Part shown: positions 23,106-32,298 of the stretch, piece after piece
How positions within the stretch are numbered: position 1 is the first letter of the stretch
How the letters are laid out: each line of letters starts with the position of its first letter
Assembly: GCA_937922945.1 (NCBI GenBank)
Contig: CAKZUP010000070.1
Span: 1-36,721 of the forward strand
From: an uncultured Granulosicoccaceae bacterium
GTDB taxonomy: Bacteria > Pseudomonadota > Gammaproteobacteria > Granulosicoccales > Granulosicoccaceae
Reading direction: 5' to 3'
Length of the DNA: 36,721 nt
Program-made: the position numbers and the translations under genes
The notes under the pieces: generated by a model
What the model was told of the DNA's origin: nothing
Database searches by the model: none
Seen by the model: only the letters and a program-made list of their open reading frames with translations

Positions 23106-24803
23106 ATGAGACAACTTGAATCAGAATTTGACTATGTAATCGTTGGAGCGGGTTCTGCGGGTTGTGTTCTCGCAGCCAGACTCACCGAAGATCCGAACGT
23201 ACGGGTTGCATTGTTGGAAGCAGGTGGATCGGATAAAAGCCTGTTTATCCAGATGCCAACGGCATTATCCATTCCCATGAACATGGATAAATACAACTGG
23301 GGCTTTGAAAGTGAACCGGAGCCTCATTTGGATAATCGGCGTCTGGATTGTCCGCGTGGCAAAGTGTTGGGTGGTTCGTCATCGATTAATGGCATGGTGT
23401 TTGTGCGTGGCCACGCGTGTGATATCGATGCATGGGAAGCCGCGGGTGCCACAAATTGGAACTACCGCTCGTGTCTGCCATATTACAAAAAAATGGAAAG
23501 CTGGATTGGTGGTGCCGATGATTATCGCGGTGGCAATGGTCCACTGGCCGTGTGTGCCGGCAATGACATGCGATTAAACCCGCTATACGAAAGCTTCATT
23601 GCGGCTGGTGTGGAAGCAGGCTATCCGCAAACCCGTGACTACAACGGTTACCAGCAAGAAGGTTTCGGTCAGATGCACATGAGTGTTAAGAACGGTGTGC
23701 GTTGGTCTACTGCAAATGCTTATCTTAAGCCGGCTTTGAGCCGAAGCAACTTAACACTCATTCCACACACCCTGGTTGATCAGCTGATATTCGACAATCA
23801 GCGCGCGATTGGTGTGCGTTATCTCTCTGCTGGTCGGCACATGAAAGCCTTCGCCAATGCTGAAGTTATTCTCAGCGCAGGCTCCATTGGTTCACCTACT
23901 ATTCTACAACGCTCGGGTATAGGACCTGCTGCAGTACTGAAAAATGCAGGCGTACCTGTGCACATAGACAGCCCTGGTGTCGGTGAAAATCTTCAGGATC
24001 ATCTGGAAGTGTACTTTCAGTATCGCTGTAAACAACCGGTGTCGTTAAACAGAAAACTGGGCCTTGTATCAAGGGCGCTTATTGGTACGCAGTGGATGCT
24101 TAATAAAACCGGGTTAGGGGCCACTAATCACTTTGAATCGTGTGCGTTTATTCGGTCGCGTGCAGGCTTGCAATCGCCTAACGTGCAATACCATTTTCTA
24201 CCCGGTGCTATGCGTTATGACGGTAGGGCGGCATTCGACGGCGATGGTTATCAGGTGCATGTCGGGCCGAATAAACCCTTTAGCCGCGGTCGAATAGCCA
24301 TTACCTCGCAGAGTCCTATTGATAAACCTGCCATTCGGTTTAACTACCTTGAGCATAAACAGGATGTGCAGGATTGGCGTGATGTTATCAGGTTGACGCG
24401 TGAAATTCTGGGCCAGAATGCTATGTCAGCATTCCGTGGTGACGAAATACAACCTGGTGTGGATATTCAAAGCGATGATGCTATCGATCAGTGGGTTAGG
24501 CAAAATGTTGAAAGCGCCTATCACCCGTCTTGTTCGGTCAAAATGGGGGCCGATACCGATGCAATGGCGGTACTTAATTCAGACTGTCAGGTTAAAGGTG
24601 TTGATGCGTTGCGCGTGGTTGACTCATCCATTTTTCCTACCATTACCAACGGCAATTTGAACGCCCCGACTATTATGGTGGCTGAACGGGCCGCTGATAT
24701 TATTAAAGGTAAGCTACTACCTGCAGACAACATGGCCAAGGTATGGATTGCTGATAACTGGGAACAGGCGCAACGGAATCTGGAACCGTTAGGGGAATCG
24801 TAA
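23106..24803 (+). CDS. betA: Choline dehydrogenase-like GMC oxidoreductase
   Basis: GMC flavoenzyme of 565 residues, very close in layout to E. coli BetA (556). BetA oxidises choline to betaine aldehyde and then betaine, feeding the respiratory chain. It shows the FAD motif [19 protein letters not shown] and the two GMC signatures, [16 protein letters not shown] and [32 protein letters not shown] and [11 protein letters not shown] are typical of BetA. The active-site pair is the His of [11 protein letters not shown] and the Asn of NGNLNAPT. The start could also be GTG 23097, three codons earlier. Following an MttB homologue, it may act on choline or a related quaternary-amine alcohol. No betB, betI or transporter is adjacent. 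Confidence 0.87.
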   Translation: MRQLESEFDYVIVGAGSAGCVLAARLTEDPNVRVALLEAGGSDKSLFIQMPTALSIPMNMDKYNWGFESEPEPHLDNRRLDCPRGKVLGGSSSINGMVFVRGHACDIDAWEAAGATNWNYRSCLPYYKKMESWIGGADDYRGGNGPLAVCAGNDMRLNPLYESFIAAGVEAGYPQTRDYNGYQQEGFGQMHMSVKNGVRWSTANAYLKPALSRSNLTLIPHTLVDQLIFDNQRAIGVRYLSAGRHMKAFANAEVILSAGSIGSPTILQRSGIGPAAVLKNAGVPVHIDSPGVGENLQDHLEVYFQYRCKQPVSLNRKLGLVSRALIGTQWMLNKTGLGATNHFESCAFIRSRAGLQSPNVQYHFLPGAMRYDGRAAFDGDGYQVHVGPNKPFSRGRIAITSQSPIDKPAIRFNYLEHKQDVQDWRDVIRLTREILGQNAMSAFRGDEIQPGVDIQSDDAIDQWVRQNVESAYHPSCSVKMGADTDAMAVLNSDCQVKGVDALRVVDSSIFPTITNGNLNAPTIMVAERAADIIKGKLLPADNMAKVWIADNWEQAQRNLEPLGES

Positions 24804-24864
24804 GCTTAGCAGCTTAAAGGGTTTAACTTCAGTATGGTTTGATCGGTAAAACTGACATTAAATA

Positions 24865-24894
24865 GCCGACCACGATAATTTAATCGTGGCCGGC
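24865..24894. terminator. Hairpin between convergent betA and FKBP genes
   Basis: GCCGACCACGAT (24865-24876) and ATCGTGGCCGGC (24883-24894) form a 12-position stem with one mismatch and a 6-nt AATTTA loop. It lies between two convergent stop codons, so it probably serves both transcripts, although no long T run follows. Confidence 0.6.
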
Positions 24895-24940
24895 AACGTT
24901 AATGCTAAACGGAATACGCTTAAAAATTCAGTGTATTTGA

Positions 24941-25606
24941 CTAACCTTGAATTTCCAGCAGTTCAACTTCAAATACCAGCGTTTCACCCGGGCCAATGTT
25001 CTGACCTGCACCGCGTTCACCATAAGCAAGGTCGGACGGGATAACGAATCTGAATTTGCTACCCACATTCATTAGCTGTACGCCTTCTGTCCAGCCAGGG
25101 ATAACACCCTTTAACGGAAATGATGCAGGCTCGCCTCGGGCAATGGAGCTATCGAATTCCTGACCGCTTATAAGCGTTCCAACGTAGTGAACTGATACGG
25201 TGTCGTCGATGGAGGGTTTAGGGCCATCGGCAGCAGTAATGACTTCATACTGCAAACCGCTTTCGGTGACGGTGACACCTTCACGTGCGGCATTGTCTGC
25301 CAGGAATTTTTCACCGGCGGCTTTGGCTGCTGCTGATTTTGCTTCAGCGGCTTTAGCCTGCTGCTCGCGCATAATGTTTTGCGCATCGTCAATGGTCATT
25401 AACGTGTCAGCACCTTCGTTCTGTGCTTTCATCGCCTCAAGCAGAACGTCGTAATTGAGTTCGCCATAATTTTTCAACACACGCTCACCGATAATCATGC
25501 CAAGTCCGTAGCTTAATTTGTCGGTGTCGGATTCCAGTTTGGTTTCTGCAAACGCACTCGTAGATAGTGCACCTGCCAAGGCTACAGCCAGCAGCTGTGA
25601 TTTCAT
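24941..25606 (-). CDS. FKBP-type peptidyl-prolyl isomerase, exported (Mip/FkpA-like)
   Basis: The 221-residue protein has a signal peptide (MKSQLLAVALAGALSTSAFA) and an N-terminal helical dimerisation domain (DTDKLSYGLGMIIGERVL to an Ala/Lys-rich helix). Its C-terminal FKBP domain includes VSVHYVGTLISGQEFDSS, VIPGWTEGVQLM and AYGERGAGQNIGPGETLVFEVELLEI. The GW and YG residues of the FKBP pocket are conserved. It would fold or chaperone proteins in the periplasm. GAGG lies 9 nt upstream of the start. FkpA, FklB and Mip share this layout, so the exact name is open. Confidence 0.92.
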   Translation of the reverse strand: MKSQLLAVALAGALSTSAFAETKLESDTDKLSYGLGMIIGERVLKNYGELNYDVLLEAMKAQNEGADTLMTIDDAQNIMREQQAKAAEAKSAAAKAAGEKFLADNAAREGVTVTESGLQYEVITAADGPKPSIDDTVSVHYVGTLISGQEFDSSIARGEPASFPLKGVIPGWTEGVQLMNVGSKFRFVIPSDLAYGERGAGQNIGPGETLVFEVELLEIQG

Positions 25607-25722
25607 GCAATAGATCCTCAGGATAGGTTAGACGGTAAAAATTACCAGAACACTATGTCACATATCATGCCGAAATTGTGGCTGATACGTCTGTGAGGGA
25701 TGCCCTGAGGTTAAAAATGGCT

Positions 25723-26088
25723 CTATCGCAATAGAGTGTGGACTGCCTGAGCCGCTTGGTCTGGGTCGCTATTGGATTTTTGTACAGTACTGATGTGACG
25801 GTACGCGTTGCTGACAAGCAATGCGTCGACTTGACTGGCTAAGTGTTTCGGGAACACGGCGATTACATCGCGCTTGTGGCCTTCGCAATCCTGCTTAACC
25901 AGCCGGGTTAGTTGCATCGCCGGCAAAGTCGTGGCGTCGGTATTTCGCGTCAGGCACGCTTTCCAGCTTTGCAGCGCTGCTCGCTGCATTTCAGACCTTT
26001 CTGATTCAGTCGGATTGGTTACGCACGCGCCCAACAGAACGGTGCTGAGTAAAGTGGCGAACACAATGCCTGATCTGAAGCGATACAT
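25723..26088 (-). CDS. Small lipoprotein of unknown function
   Basis: The 121-residue product begins MYRFRSGIVFATLLSTVLLGAC, a lipoprotein signal peptide with lipobox LLGAC (Cys22). The mature part is about 100 residues, mostly helical, with two further cysteines (KACLTR, QDCEGH) that could form a disulfide. I recognise no family. It lies between the FKBP gene and the MFS gene, all on the minus strand, with gaps over 100 bp on each side, so co-transcription is not evident. Confidence 0.7.
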   Translation of the reverse strand: MYRFRSGIVFATLLSTVLLGACVTNPTESERSEMQRAALQSWKACLTRNTDATTLPAMQLTRLVKQDCEGHKRDVIAVFPKHLASQVDALLVSNAYRHISTVQKSNSDPDQAAQAVHTLLR

Positions 26089-26135
26089 ACAATCTCCAAC
26101 GTCCTTCGCAGTACGTTTACATCGTTATTGTCGAA

Positions 26136-26151
26136 ATCGGTCGAGACCGAT
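26136..26151. terminator. Short perfect palindromic hairpin in the 26089-26302 gap
   Basis: ATCGGTC-GA-GACCGAT is a 16-bp dyad. Read on the minus strand it is ATCGGT, CTCG loop, ACCGAT, followed by TTTC. It could end the MFS transcript or bind a regulator of the small lipoprotein gene, whose start is 47 bp away. Longer arms ACGTAAC (26185-26191) and GTTACGT (26231-26237) lie further upstream. Confidence 0.4.
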
Positions 26152-26302
26152 GAAGGCTCTTCTGGGCCTCTTTCATTACAAGTAACGTAACAACATTGGT
26201 ATCGTCAGTTTTTCAGCGCATAAGCGTACCGTTACGTGGATTGGTGCACATCGTGGTGGATCGGTGGAGGCTGTTTGTAGAAAATTGTGGCGGGCGTCTG
26301 AT

Positions 26303-27511
26303 TCAGGCAGGTTGATTATGTGGCGTTCGGTTCAATTTTCTCAGCCACAGAATCGCGCCCAGCACCACCATTAGCATCGGTAAAGCGAGCGTATTGACCG
26401 CCTGCCAGCCCCACAGATGATGCACCGTGCCAGTGGTAAGTGCGGTGAGCGTAACGGTGCTGAACACGATTAAATCATTAGCGCCCTGAGCACGCGTTTT
26501 TTCCGATGGTCGGTATGCGTCAGTGAGCAACGTTGTTCCACCGACGAACAGGAAATTCCAGCTGATGCCCAATGCGATAAGCGCGATGACAAAATTAGCC
26601 ACAGCTGTTGGTGCGAATAGATTGATGCCAATACTTAAAAAACCGAAAAACGCTCCGGCAAGTAAAACCGGTGTGATACCCAGATGCTTTATCAGGTGGC
26701 CGGTAAAGAATGAGGGGGCGAACATGGCAACCACATGCCATTGTATGACCACCGCGGTTTGTGACATATCGTAGTTGTGCGCACTCATGGCCAAGGGCGT
26801 GGATGACATAACAAAATTCATGGCCCCGTAGCCCAGCATCTGGCAGATCACTGCAACGATAAAAATCGGTTGCGACAACAGTTCGCTCAACGTTCTGGCA
26901 TCGCGGGCATCTACTATCAGGTTTTCGTGCTTTACCGGCAAATCGGCAAACGCAATCGTGCACATAGACAACAAATACACACCCATTAGAACGACAAATG
27001 GTCCGGCGTAAGGGTGTGATTCGAAAATGCCACCACTCCAGTTGGCCAGATTGGGGCCGATAAACGCGGCGATAACACCGCCAGCCATAACCATCGAAAT
27101 GGATAAACTTTTAGCGCTGGGTTGTACCACCTCAGCTGCGGTGAAACGATAATAATTACCAAAGCCACCGAATATGCCAAAACAGATTGTTGCAACGCAG
27201 AAGCCATAGAAGTTGCCATTCAATATGGAAAAAATCGCAACCGCCGCACCGCCAACCCCAATGCTGCCAGCGAGTAGAAAGCCGATCTTGCGACCAAACT
27301 TGCCCATGATAAAAGACGCAGGCAAGCTGGTGCACATCATGGCGAAAAATTGTAGCGCCAAAGGCAGTGTCGTTAGCCGTTTGTCGGGTGCCAGATCAAA
27401 ACCGATCAACGCAGAAACGGTAATTAACATGGAAGCGCCAACAAACAAGTAGGCATTGCACATCGATAACAGATAGACCGTTAGCGGCAATCGTTGGCGG
27501 GTTTCAGTCAT
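26303..27511 (-). CDS. MFS transporter
   Basis: The 402-residue inner-membrane protein has about twelve hydrophobic helices in two halves. The loop between helices 2 and 3 carries GKFGRKIGFLLAG, the major facilitator signature. The central cytosolic loop (VKHENLIVDARDARTLSELL) separates the halves. The second half has the weak counterpart LIKHLGITPVLLAG. It has no additional domains. The substrate cannot be predicted, and no regulator or enzyme is adjacent on the same strand to give a hint. ATG 27511 is the only sensible start. There is no strong ribosome site. Confidence 0.88.
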   Translation of the reverse strand: MTETRQRLPLTVYLLSMCNAYLFVGASMLITVSALIGFDLAPDKRLTTLPLALQFFAMMCTSLPASFIMGKFGRKIGFLLAGSIGVGGAAVAIFSILNGNFYGFCVATICFGIFGGFGNYYRFTAAEVVQPSAKSLSISMVMAGGVIAAFIGPNLANWSGGIFESHPYAGPFVVLMGVYLLSMCTIAFADLPVKHENLIVDARDARTLSELLSQPIFIVAVICQMLGYGAMNFVMSSTPLAMSAHNYDMSQTAVVIQWHVVAMFAPSFFTGHLIKHLGITPVLLAGAFFGFLSIGINLFAPTAVANFVIALIALGISWNFLFVGGTTLLTDAYRPSEKTRAQGANDLIVFSTVTLTALTTGTVHHLWGWQAVNTLALPMLMVVLGAILWLRKLNRTPHNQPA

Positions 27512-27553
27512 AGTCAGTATCAGTTTTGAAGGTGGTGTTGGTATCTGGTTGGC

Positions 27554-28483
27554 TCAACGCTTTTGTTTGCGTGCTTTTTTTCGTGCGTTTTTTTTCTCTT
27601 CTTTTTTCAATGCGATTTCGGCTAGTTTTTTTTCTACGCTTTTTAGTTCAGCAACTTTCATCTCTGGTGTTTCCAGCGTCATTCTTCCCAGCTGTCCCGC
27701 CCGGAACTCCGTTAGCAGTAATCTGGCGGCACGATCAAAATCAACTAAACCGCCGCCTCCGATGCAACCACGCGACGCCCCGATTGCCTCAAGCGTTGCG
27801 ACGCTCTCTGTCAGCGGTAGATTAAGATCGTATCGCTGCAACAGTTCGGCCGGGTAGTTTGGACATAAGTAGTCGAGCAGGTAAGTAGCCACCTCGGCGC
27901 TGTCCATTGCAGTATCGCGAATGGCACCCGTTGCGGCCAGTCGGTAACCACTTGCTGGGTTATCCACTTTTGGCCACAGCACACCCGGTGTATCGCGTAG
28001 CACCCAATTATCACTCAGCACAATGTGCTGTTGTCGTTTAGTGATGGCCGGCTCGTTCCCGGTTTTTGCAACGGTTTTGCCCACCAGTAAATTGATCAGC
28101 GTGGACTTGCCTACATTGGGTATGCCCACCACCATGACGACAAATGGATTGACACGCGATTGTGAAGCAGTGACCATGGTTTTCAGTAGTGGCCGGATTT
28201 TTTTTATGCTCTCCTTATCGTGTGAACTAATCGCGATAGATTTCGTGGTTTTCGAATCATAAGCGTTTAGCCACGCGTCAGTTAATTTGACATCGGCAAG
28301 ATCGGCCTTGGTTAGTACCTTTAAGCAAGGTTTGGTTCCTCGAAGCTGTTCGAGCATCGGGTTTTCGCTGCTGAAAGGGATACGCGCGTCGAGTACTTCC
28401 ACGATAACGTCGGTGTCGGGCAACACCATGGCCATTTCTTTTCTGGCCTTGTGCATGTGGCCAGGGAACCATTGAATCGCCAT
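27554..28483 (-). CDS. ylqF: Ribosome biogenesis GTPase YlqF/RbgA
   Basis: This is a circularly permuted GTPase that helps late 50S subunit assembly. The permuted motif order is visible in the 309-residue product. G4 (LTKADLAD) comes before G1 (GIPNVGKSTLINLL), with G3 (RDTPGVLWP) after that. The N terminus IQWFPGHMHKARKEM is diagnostic. The C-terminal tail is strongly Lys-rich (KKEEKKNARKKARKQKR), probably for RNA contact. It starts 6 bp after the CvfB-like gene stop, indicating an operon of two RNA/ribosome-related genes. Confidence 0.95.
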   Translation of the reverse strand: MAIQWFPGHMHKARKEMAMVLPDTDVIVEVLDARIPFSSENPMLEQLRGTKPCLKVLTKADLADVKLTDAWLNAYDSKTTKSIAISSHDKESIKKIRPLLKTMVTASQSRVNPFVVMVVGIPNVGKSTLINLLVGKTVAKTGNEPAITKRQQHIVLSDNWVLRDTPGVLWPKVDNPASGYRLAATGAIRDTAMDSAEVATYLLDYLCPNYPAELLQRYDLNLPLTESVATLEAIGASRGCIGGGGLVDFDRAARLLLTEFRAGQLGRMTLETPEMKVAELKSVEKKLAEIALKKEEKKNARKKARKQKR

Positions 28484-28489
28484 AACGGA

Positions 28490-29335
28490 TTAGTGACCTT
28501 TTTTAACGAGTACTACGCGGTCGGGTTCGATCGTAATTCGTCGTTGCTTATAGAGAGCGCTCAGCGCACGTTTAAAATTTTTCTTACTGACGCCGAAAGT
28601 ATCGTAAATAGTTTCTGGTGTGCTTCTATCTGTGACCATTAACACCCCATCATGTTCCTGCATGTGCCGAACAAGGACATCGGTGAGTTCACGTTTTACA
28701 TCATTGCTTGGCGGTTGCAGAGCTAAATCAATTCGATGGTCTGCTCGCAACCGTTTTACATAGCCGTTGAGTTGTTGTCCTACTTTAATATCAGTAAAGA
28801 TTTCATCTTTGTAAAGCAAGCCAATAGCCTGGTTGTTAATTACCGCTTTAAATCCTAGATCGGTGCGCTGGAAAATTAACAGGTTCACCGCTTGCCATGC
28901 ACTGAAGTTGTTGCTCGTCTCGCTCAGATGATGATCGAGCCTGCTAGTGGCAGCGAGCCTACCGGTGTTGTCCAGAAATACCATGACGCATTCTTTCGCG
29001 CCTTCCTGCACAGGGCGTCGTTGTTCGCTAAATGGCAGGAACAGATCTTTATCGATGCCCCAGTCGAGAAACGCGCCCAGTTCTGTCACAGCGCTGACTT
29101 TCATGCTCGCACATTCACCGAGTTCTGCATGCGGCATTTTGATTGTGGCCAGCGGGTTGGCATCACCGTCGGTGTAGATGAATGCAGTGACTGTGTCGCC
29201 CGGTTGGGCGTGCTGCGCTTCGTTTAATGGCATTGGAAACTGCTGAGCGTCGGGCCCGGAATCGGGATACTCGAGCCAAAGGGTGTCTGAACCGGCCCGG
29301 GAAACGTGAAGCTGATGGCTTTTACCGATAATCAT
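28490..29335 (-). CDS. cvfB: S1-domain RNA-binding protein, CvfB/YitL family
   Basis: From ATG 29335 the product has 281 residues. The order is typical for CvfB: an N-terminal S1-like region (about 1-60), a second S1 domain (SAVTELGAFLDWGIDKDLFLPFSEQ), a third (DIKVGQQLNGYVKRLRADHRIDLALQP), and a C-terminal winged helix (TPETIYDTFGVSKKNFKRALSALYKQRRITIE). Members bind RNA; in staphylococci one affects virulence gene expression, but the role in Gram-negatives is unclear. The frame extends to ATG 29386, adding 17 residues, and neither start has a clear ribosome site. It is the first gene of a pair with ylqF. Confidence 0.88.
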   Translation of the reverse strand: MIIGKSHQLHVSRAGSDTLWLEYPDSGPDAQQFPMPLNEAQHAQPGDTVTAFIYTDGDANPLATIKMPHAELGECASMKVSAVTELGAFLDWGIDKDLFLPFSEQRRPVQEGAKECVMVFLDNTGRLAATSRLDHHLSETSNNFSAWQAVNLLIFQRTDLGFKAVINNQAIGLLYKDEIFTDIKVGQQLNGYVKRLRADHRIDLALQPPSNDVKRELTDVLVRHMQEHDGVLMVTDRSTPETIYDTFGVSKKNFKRALSALYKQRRITIEPDRVVLVKKGH

Positions 29336-29433
29336 GTGTGCACAAACAGCGAGACTCAACGTACTATTGTAATCCGATGAGCGCATGTGTGCTTATTCAG
29401 ACTTGTTTTTGGCGTATAAACTCGCGATAACCC

Positions 29434-30462
29434 GTGGTTTTCACAAGCGTTGTGACCAAATTATTGAACAATCAGGCAATCAGGCAAATCATTCTCGCTC
29501 CTATGGAAGGCGTCATCGATGCACCGATGAGGGCGCGTTTAACCGGAATTGGTGGATATTCACGTTGTGTGACTGAATTTGTGCGGGTAACAGATGTGTT
29601 GTTGCCAGAGCGTGTGTTTTTCCGTCTTTGTCCTGAGCTCATGGCCGATGGATGCACCCCTGTCGGCACGCCCGTGTATGTGCAGTTGTTGGGTAGTGAC
29701 GAGCAGGCTCTGGCAGTTAATGCCAAGCGTGCGGTTCAACTGGGTGCCAAGGGTGTCGATCTTAACTTTGGTTGTCCTGCCAAAACGGTGAATAACAGTA
29801 TGGGTGGATCTATTTTATTACGCGAACCGGCGCGAGTGGCTAACCTTGTTCGGGCTGTGCGCGATGCGGTGCCAGCTGAAATTCCCGTGACGGCAAAAAT
29901 TCGTCTCGGGTATGAGAACAGTGATTCACTCGCCGACATTGTTCATGGTGTGCATGAAGCTGGGGCATCTGAGCTTGCCATTCACGCGCGCACCAAATTT
30001 GACGGTTATAAGCCACCGGCTTTCTGGGACATCGTGAAGCCGGTAATCGATAACCGAACACAGCGCAAGACAGTGATTAACGGTGAAATCTGGACGGTTG
30101 AGGATAGCGCAGAAGCGATGCGACGCAGCGCCTGCGGACACATCATGCTTGGGCGAGGAGCTTTATCAGCGCCCGATCTTGCTCAGCGCATACATGAAGA
30201 CAATACACAGCGACAGCCCATTGCCTGGAGCAAACTGATAGATGAAGTATTGGATCAATTTCTTTGTAGTGATCGCCAAAGCCCTCGGCATATCGGTAAC
30301 AGAACCAAGCAATGGCTCGCCTATTTGAAACGGACCTATCCAGAAGCCGCACAGCTTTTTCAACGCATCAGGACTTTACATAATGCGGCAGATATTGAGG
30401 CGGCATTCATGACACACAAACGCAAGGATATTCGCTGCTCGAGTAACTTCACTGTCGGTTAA
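29434..30462 (+). CDS. dusC: tRNA-dihydrouridine(16) synthase
   Basis: This flavoenzyme reduces U16 of tRNA. The 342-residue product has the Dus barrel. The FMN site region is ILAPMEGVIDAPMR, and ITEFVRV-type residues read VTEFVRVTDVLLPE. The catalytic cysteine is in NFGCPAKTVN (usually NCGCPSKTVN in DusC). TAKIRLGYENSDSL, LAIHARTKFDGYKPP and IMLGRGAL follow. The C-terminal tRNA-binding helical part (RTKQWLAYLKRTYPEAAQLFQRIRTL) is DusC-like. GTG 29434 is used as start. An in-frame TTG at 29461 lies closer to the conserved region, so the first residues are uncertain. It is divergent from cvfB. Confidence 0.92.
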   Translation: MVFTSVVTKLLNNQAIRQIILAPMEGVIDAPMRARLTGIGGYSRCVTEFVRVTDVLLPERVFFRLCPELMADGCTPVGTPVYVQLLGSDEQALAVNAKRAVQLGAKGVDLNFGCPAKTVNNSMGGSILLREPARVANLVRAVRDAVPAEIPVTAKIRLGYENSDSLADIVHGVHEAGASELAIHARTKFDGYKPPAFWDIVKPVIDNRTQRKTVINGEIWTVEDSAEAMRRSACGHIMLGRGALSAPDLAQRIHEDNTQRQPIAWSKLIDEVLDQFLCSDRQSPRHIGNRTKQWLAYLKRTYPEAAQLFQRIRTLHNAADIEAAFMTHKRKDIRCSSNFTVG

Positions 30463-30517
30463 CCGTTGACTTGCTGCGTGTTGATTGGCAAACGTTTTAT
30501 TTGATGAAGCTTGGTAG

Positions 30518-31537
30518 CTAACCAACAAGACAGCCGTATTTCGGCTCATTAATGACTTTGAACGATGGCTTGTCTTTGGAAATGGCTTGAATGGTTTCGC
30601 CCATTTTTTCCAGCCAATTGCTCGCATGAATGCGTTGATCGTAAGAGAGGCTTTGCACAAATCGATAACCGAAGTCACGCCACATTTCACGGTTGGCTTG
30701 CCACTCGGCTTTTTGACCATCTTCCAACAATGTCCAAAGCTTATTAACCTGCGTGCGCATATTGGCTTCGTAATCTGGTGCGTCCTGCTCTCGTGCGATA
30801 ACGAATAAGTCACGCGCCCAAGCATCCACCAGCGCATAATATTGCCGACGCAGACTGATCTGATCGGTTAAGGCTTTATCCAGCATGCGCTTTTGCGTGT
30901 TATTGAATTTAAAGCCAATGCGTCCTGCCCATTTCACTACGTTGTTCAATCGTTCTTCGCGTCTTTCTTCCGGTGTTGCTTTCAAGTATTTTGAAAAGTT
31001 GCGTTTACGTTCGCGAGCAAACCGTCGCTCGATAAAATTCACTTGCTCGTCGCTGAGTGTTTGCATTAAGTCAAATGAAAAATTAACTGGATGGCAGAGT
31101 CGCGCATTGCGCGACAGCAATTCTGCTTCATCGACCCACGTGCGAACATCTTCTGCGTTGGTTTTGCCACGCTTTTCAATGGACGCCTGAATCGAATCAA
31201 GTAACATTGCATACTTCGGTAATTCCTCCTGACGATGCCAAACGTGAAAGGTACCGACTCTGGATTCGAAATGCGCAATTTGATCGTCGTTCCATTTTGC
31301 CAACTTGTGGAACTCTGTGCGTATTTGATCATCAAGGCGGTTATAAAGTGGTGCGATAAGCAGTTTGCTGTTAGTGCAGCTGGCCAGCGTCAGCGATATC
31401 AGGACCATGACAATTACGCGCACCGTCGAGTTTCGCGATCGCCAAACGAGGGAGCGTATTGATAAGGCCAGATATTTGGCCTGGCGCTGGCAATAGGAGG
31501 CACCGATTCGCCGTATTCTGTGTGCAATTGCTATCAT
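30518..31537 (-). CDS. DUF6279-like lipoprotein
   Basis: The 339-residue frame carries a hydrophobic stretch ending in a lipobox, LTLASC (Cys54). About 280 mostly helical, highly charged residues follow (YNRLDDQIRTEF, FERERKRNF-like FARERKRNFSKYLKA, RLNNVVKWAGRIGF). The spacing and the tyrosine-rich start of the mature part resemble DUF6279 outer-membrane lipoproteins; no function is known for them. The start is uncertain. ATG 31537 leaves an over-long 40-residue leader, while the ATG at 31408 gives a very short one. A GTG near 31423 is an intermediate choice. It is divergent from the SlyD-like gene. Confidence 0.7.
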   Translation of the reverse strand: MIAIAHRIRRIGASYCQRQAKYLALSIRSLVWRSRNSTVRVIVMVLISLTLASCTNSKLLIAPLYNRLDDQIRTEFHKLAKWNDDQIAHFESRVGTFHVWHRQEELPKYAMLLDSIQASIEKRGKTNAEDVRTWVDEAELLSRNARLCHPVNFSFDLMQTLSDEQVNFIERRFARERKRNFSKYLKATPEERREERLNNVVKWAGRIGFKFNNTQKRMLDKALTDQISLRRQYYALVDAWARDLFVIAREQDAPDYEANMRTQVNKLWTLLEDGQKAEWQANREMWRDFGYRFVQSLSYDQRIHASNWLEKMGETIQAISKDKPSFKVINEPKYGCLVG

Positions 31538-31612
31538 TAGCTACTGATTCTAGTGCTCGACGCAGGTGTTTCGGGTGTTGAACTGCGCCAACTTCATGAC
31601 AACGGAGAAACC

Positions 31613-32110
31613 ATGTCTGATAAAACTGCTGGACCGGGGAAAGTCATTGCTTTCCACTATGATCTTTACGATGATTCGTCGGAGAAAATCGAGTCGTCGG
31701 AATCCGGTGATCCATTGCTGTTCCTTTACGGACAAAATGCGATATTGGCTTCTTTGCAGGAAGCATTCCTGAACAAAGCTGAAGGAGAGGACTTCTCCGT
31801 GACAATTCCGTCTACGAAGGCCTACGGGCGTTATTACGACGACCGAAAACAGCGAATTCCCATCAAGCAGATTGATGGTGGCAAGAAGCAGAAGTTCAAG
31901 GTTGGTCAAGTCATCAATTTGCAAGGGCAGCGTGGTGGCTCACCTGGCACAATTGTCAAAGTCGGTAAATTTAATCTTGATGTAGACGCAAACCATCCGT
32001 TGGCAGGCAAAGATCTTACTTTCGATGTCAAAATAGTCTCTGTCCGTGATGCCACTGACGAAGAAATTGCACATGGTCACGCACACGGACCGGGTGGGCA
32101 TCAGCATTAA
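31613..32110 (+). CDS. SlyD-like FKBP-type peptidyl-prolyl isomerase
   Basis: ATG 31613 (MSDKTAGPGKVIAFHYDLYD) with GGAG 5 nt upstream gives 165 residues. An upstream frame to 31553 lacks support. The layout is the FKBP-with-IF-domain type. The order is LYDDSSEKIESSESGDPLLFLYGQ, a flap VTIPSTKAYGRYYDD, the insert domain with IDGGKKQKF, and NHPLAGKDLTFDVKIVSV. The last residues are His-rich (HGHAHGPGGHQH) and should bind nickel or other metals, as in SlyD, although the tail is shorter. It is likely a cytosolic folding factor. The region after the stop carries a 14-bp repeat. Confidence 0.88.
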   Translation: MSDKTAGPGKVIAFHYDLYDDSSEKIESSESGDPLLFLYGQNAILASLQEAFLNKAEGEDFSVTIPSTKAYGRYYDDRKQRIPIKQIDGGKKQKFKVGQVINLQGQRGGSPGTIVKVGKFNLDVDANHPLAGKDLTFDVKIVSVRDATDEEIAHGHAHGPGGHQH

Positions 32111-32168
32111 GGTAACATTGGTGGTAAATGAAGAGCGAACCGTAATGGTTAATAGGTGAGTCTCAATG

Positions 32169-32224
32169 GTTTCACATTGCCTATTTCGCACTTCCCATTT
32201 CACTCGTCCCATGTTGCACTTCCA
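32169..32224 (+). repeat. 14-bp degenerate tandem array, 4 units
   Basis: Units begin at 32169, 32183, 32197 and 32211: gtttcacattgcct, atttcgcacttccc, atttcactcgtccc, atgttgcacttcca. The two middle units agree at 11 of 14 positions, the outer ones at fewer. It lies in the 188-bp gap between the SlyD-like and M48 genes. The register is 14 bp, unlike the 15 bp of the arrays elsewhere in the window. Confidence 0.6.
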
Positions 32225-32298
32225 AAGGCACAAGACGGGTTGGGCGGTCGGATTGCCAGGCTGATTCGCGCGACCATTATGATAGAGAGGATGAATTA

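Noticed and set aside
26236..26266. Direct repeat gtggatNggtg twice at 20-bp spacing
   Set aside because: Only two copies of 11 bp; not enough to separate from chance and not in the 15-bp step.
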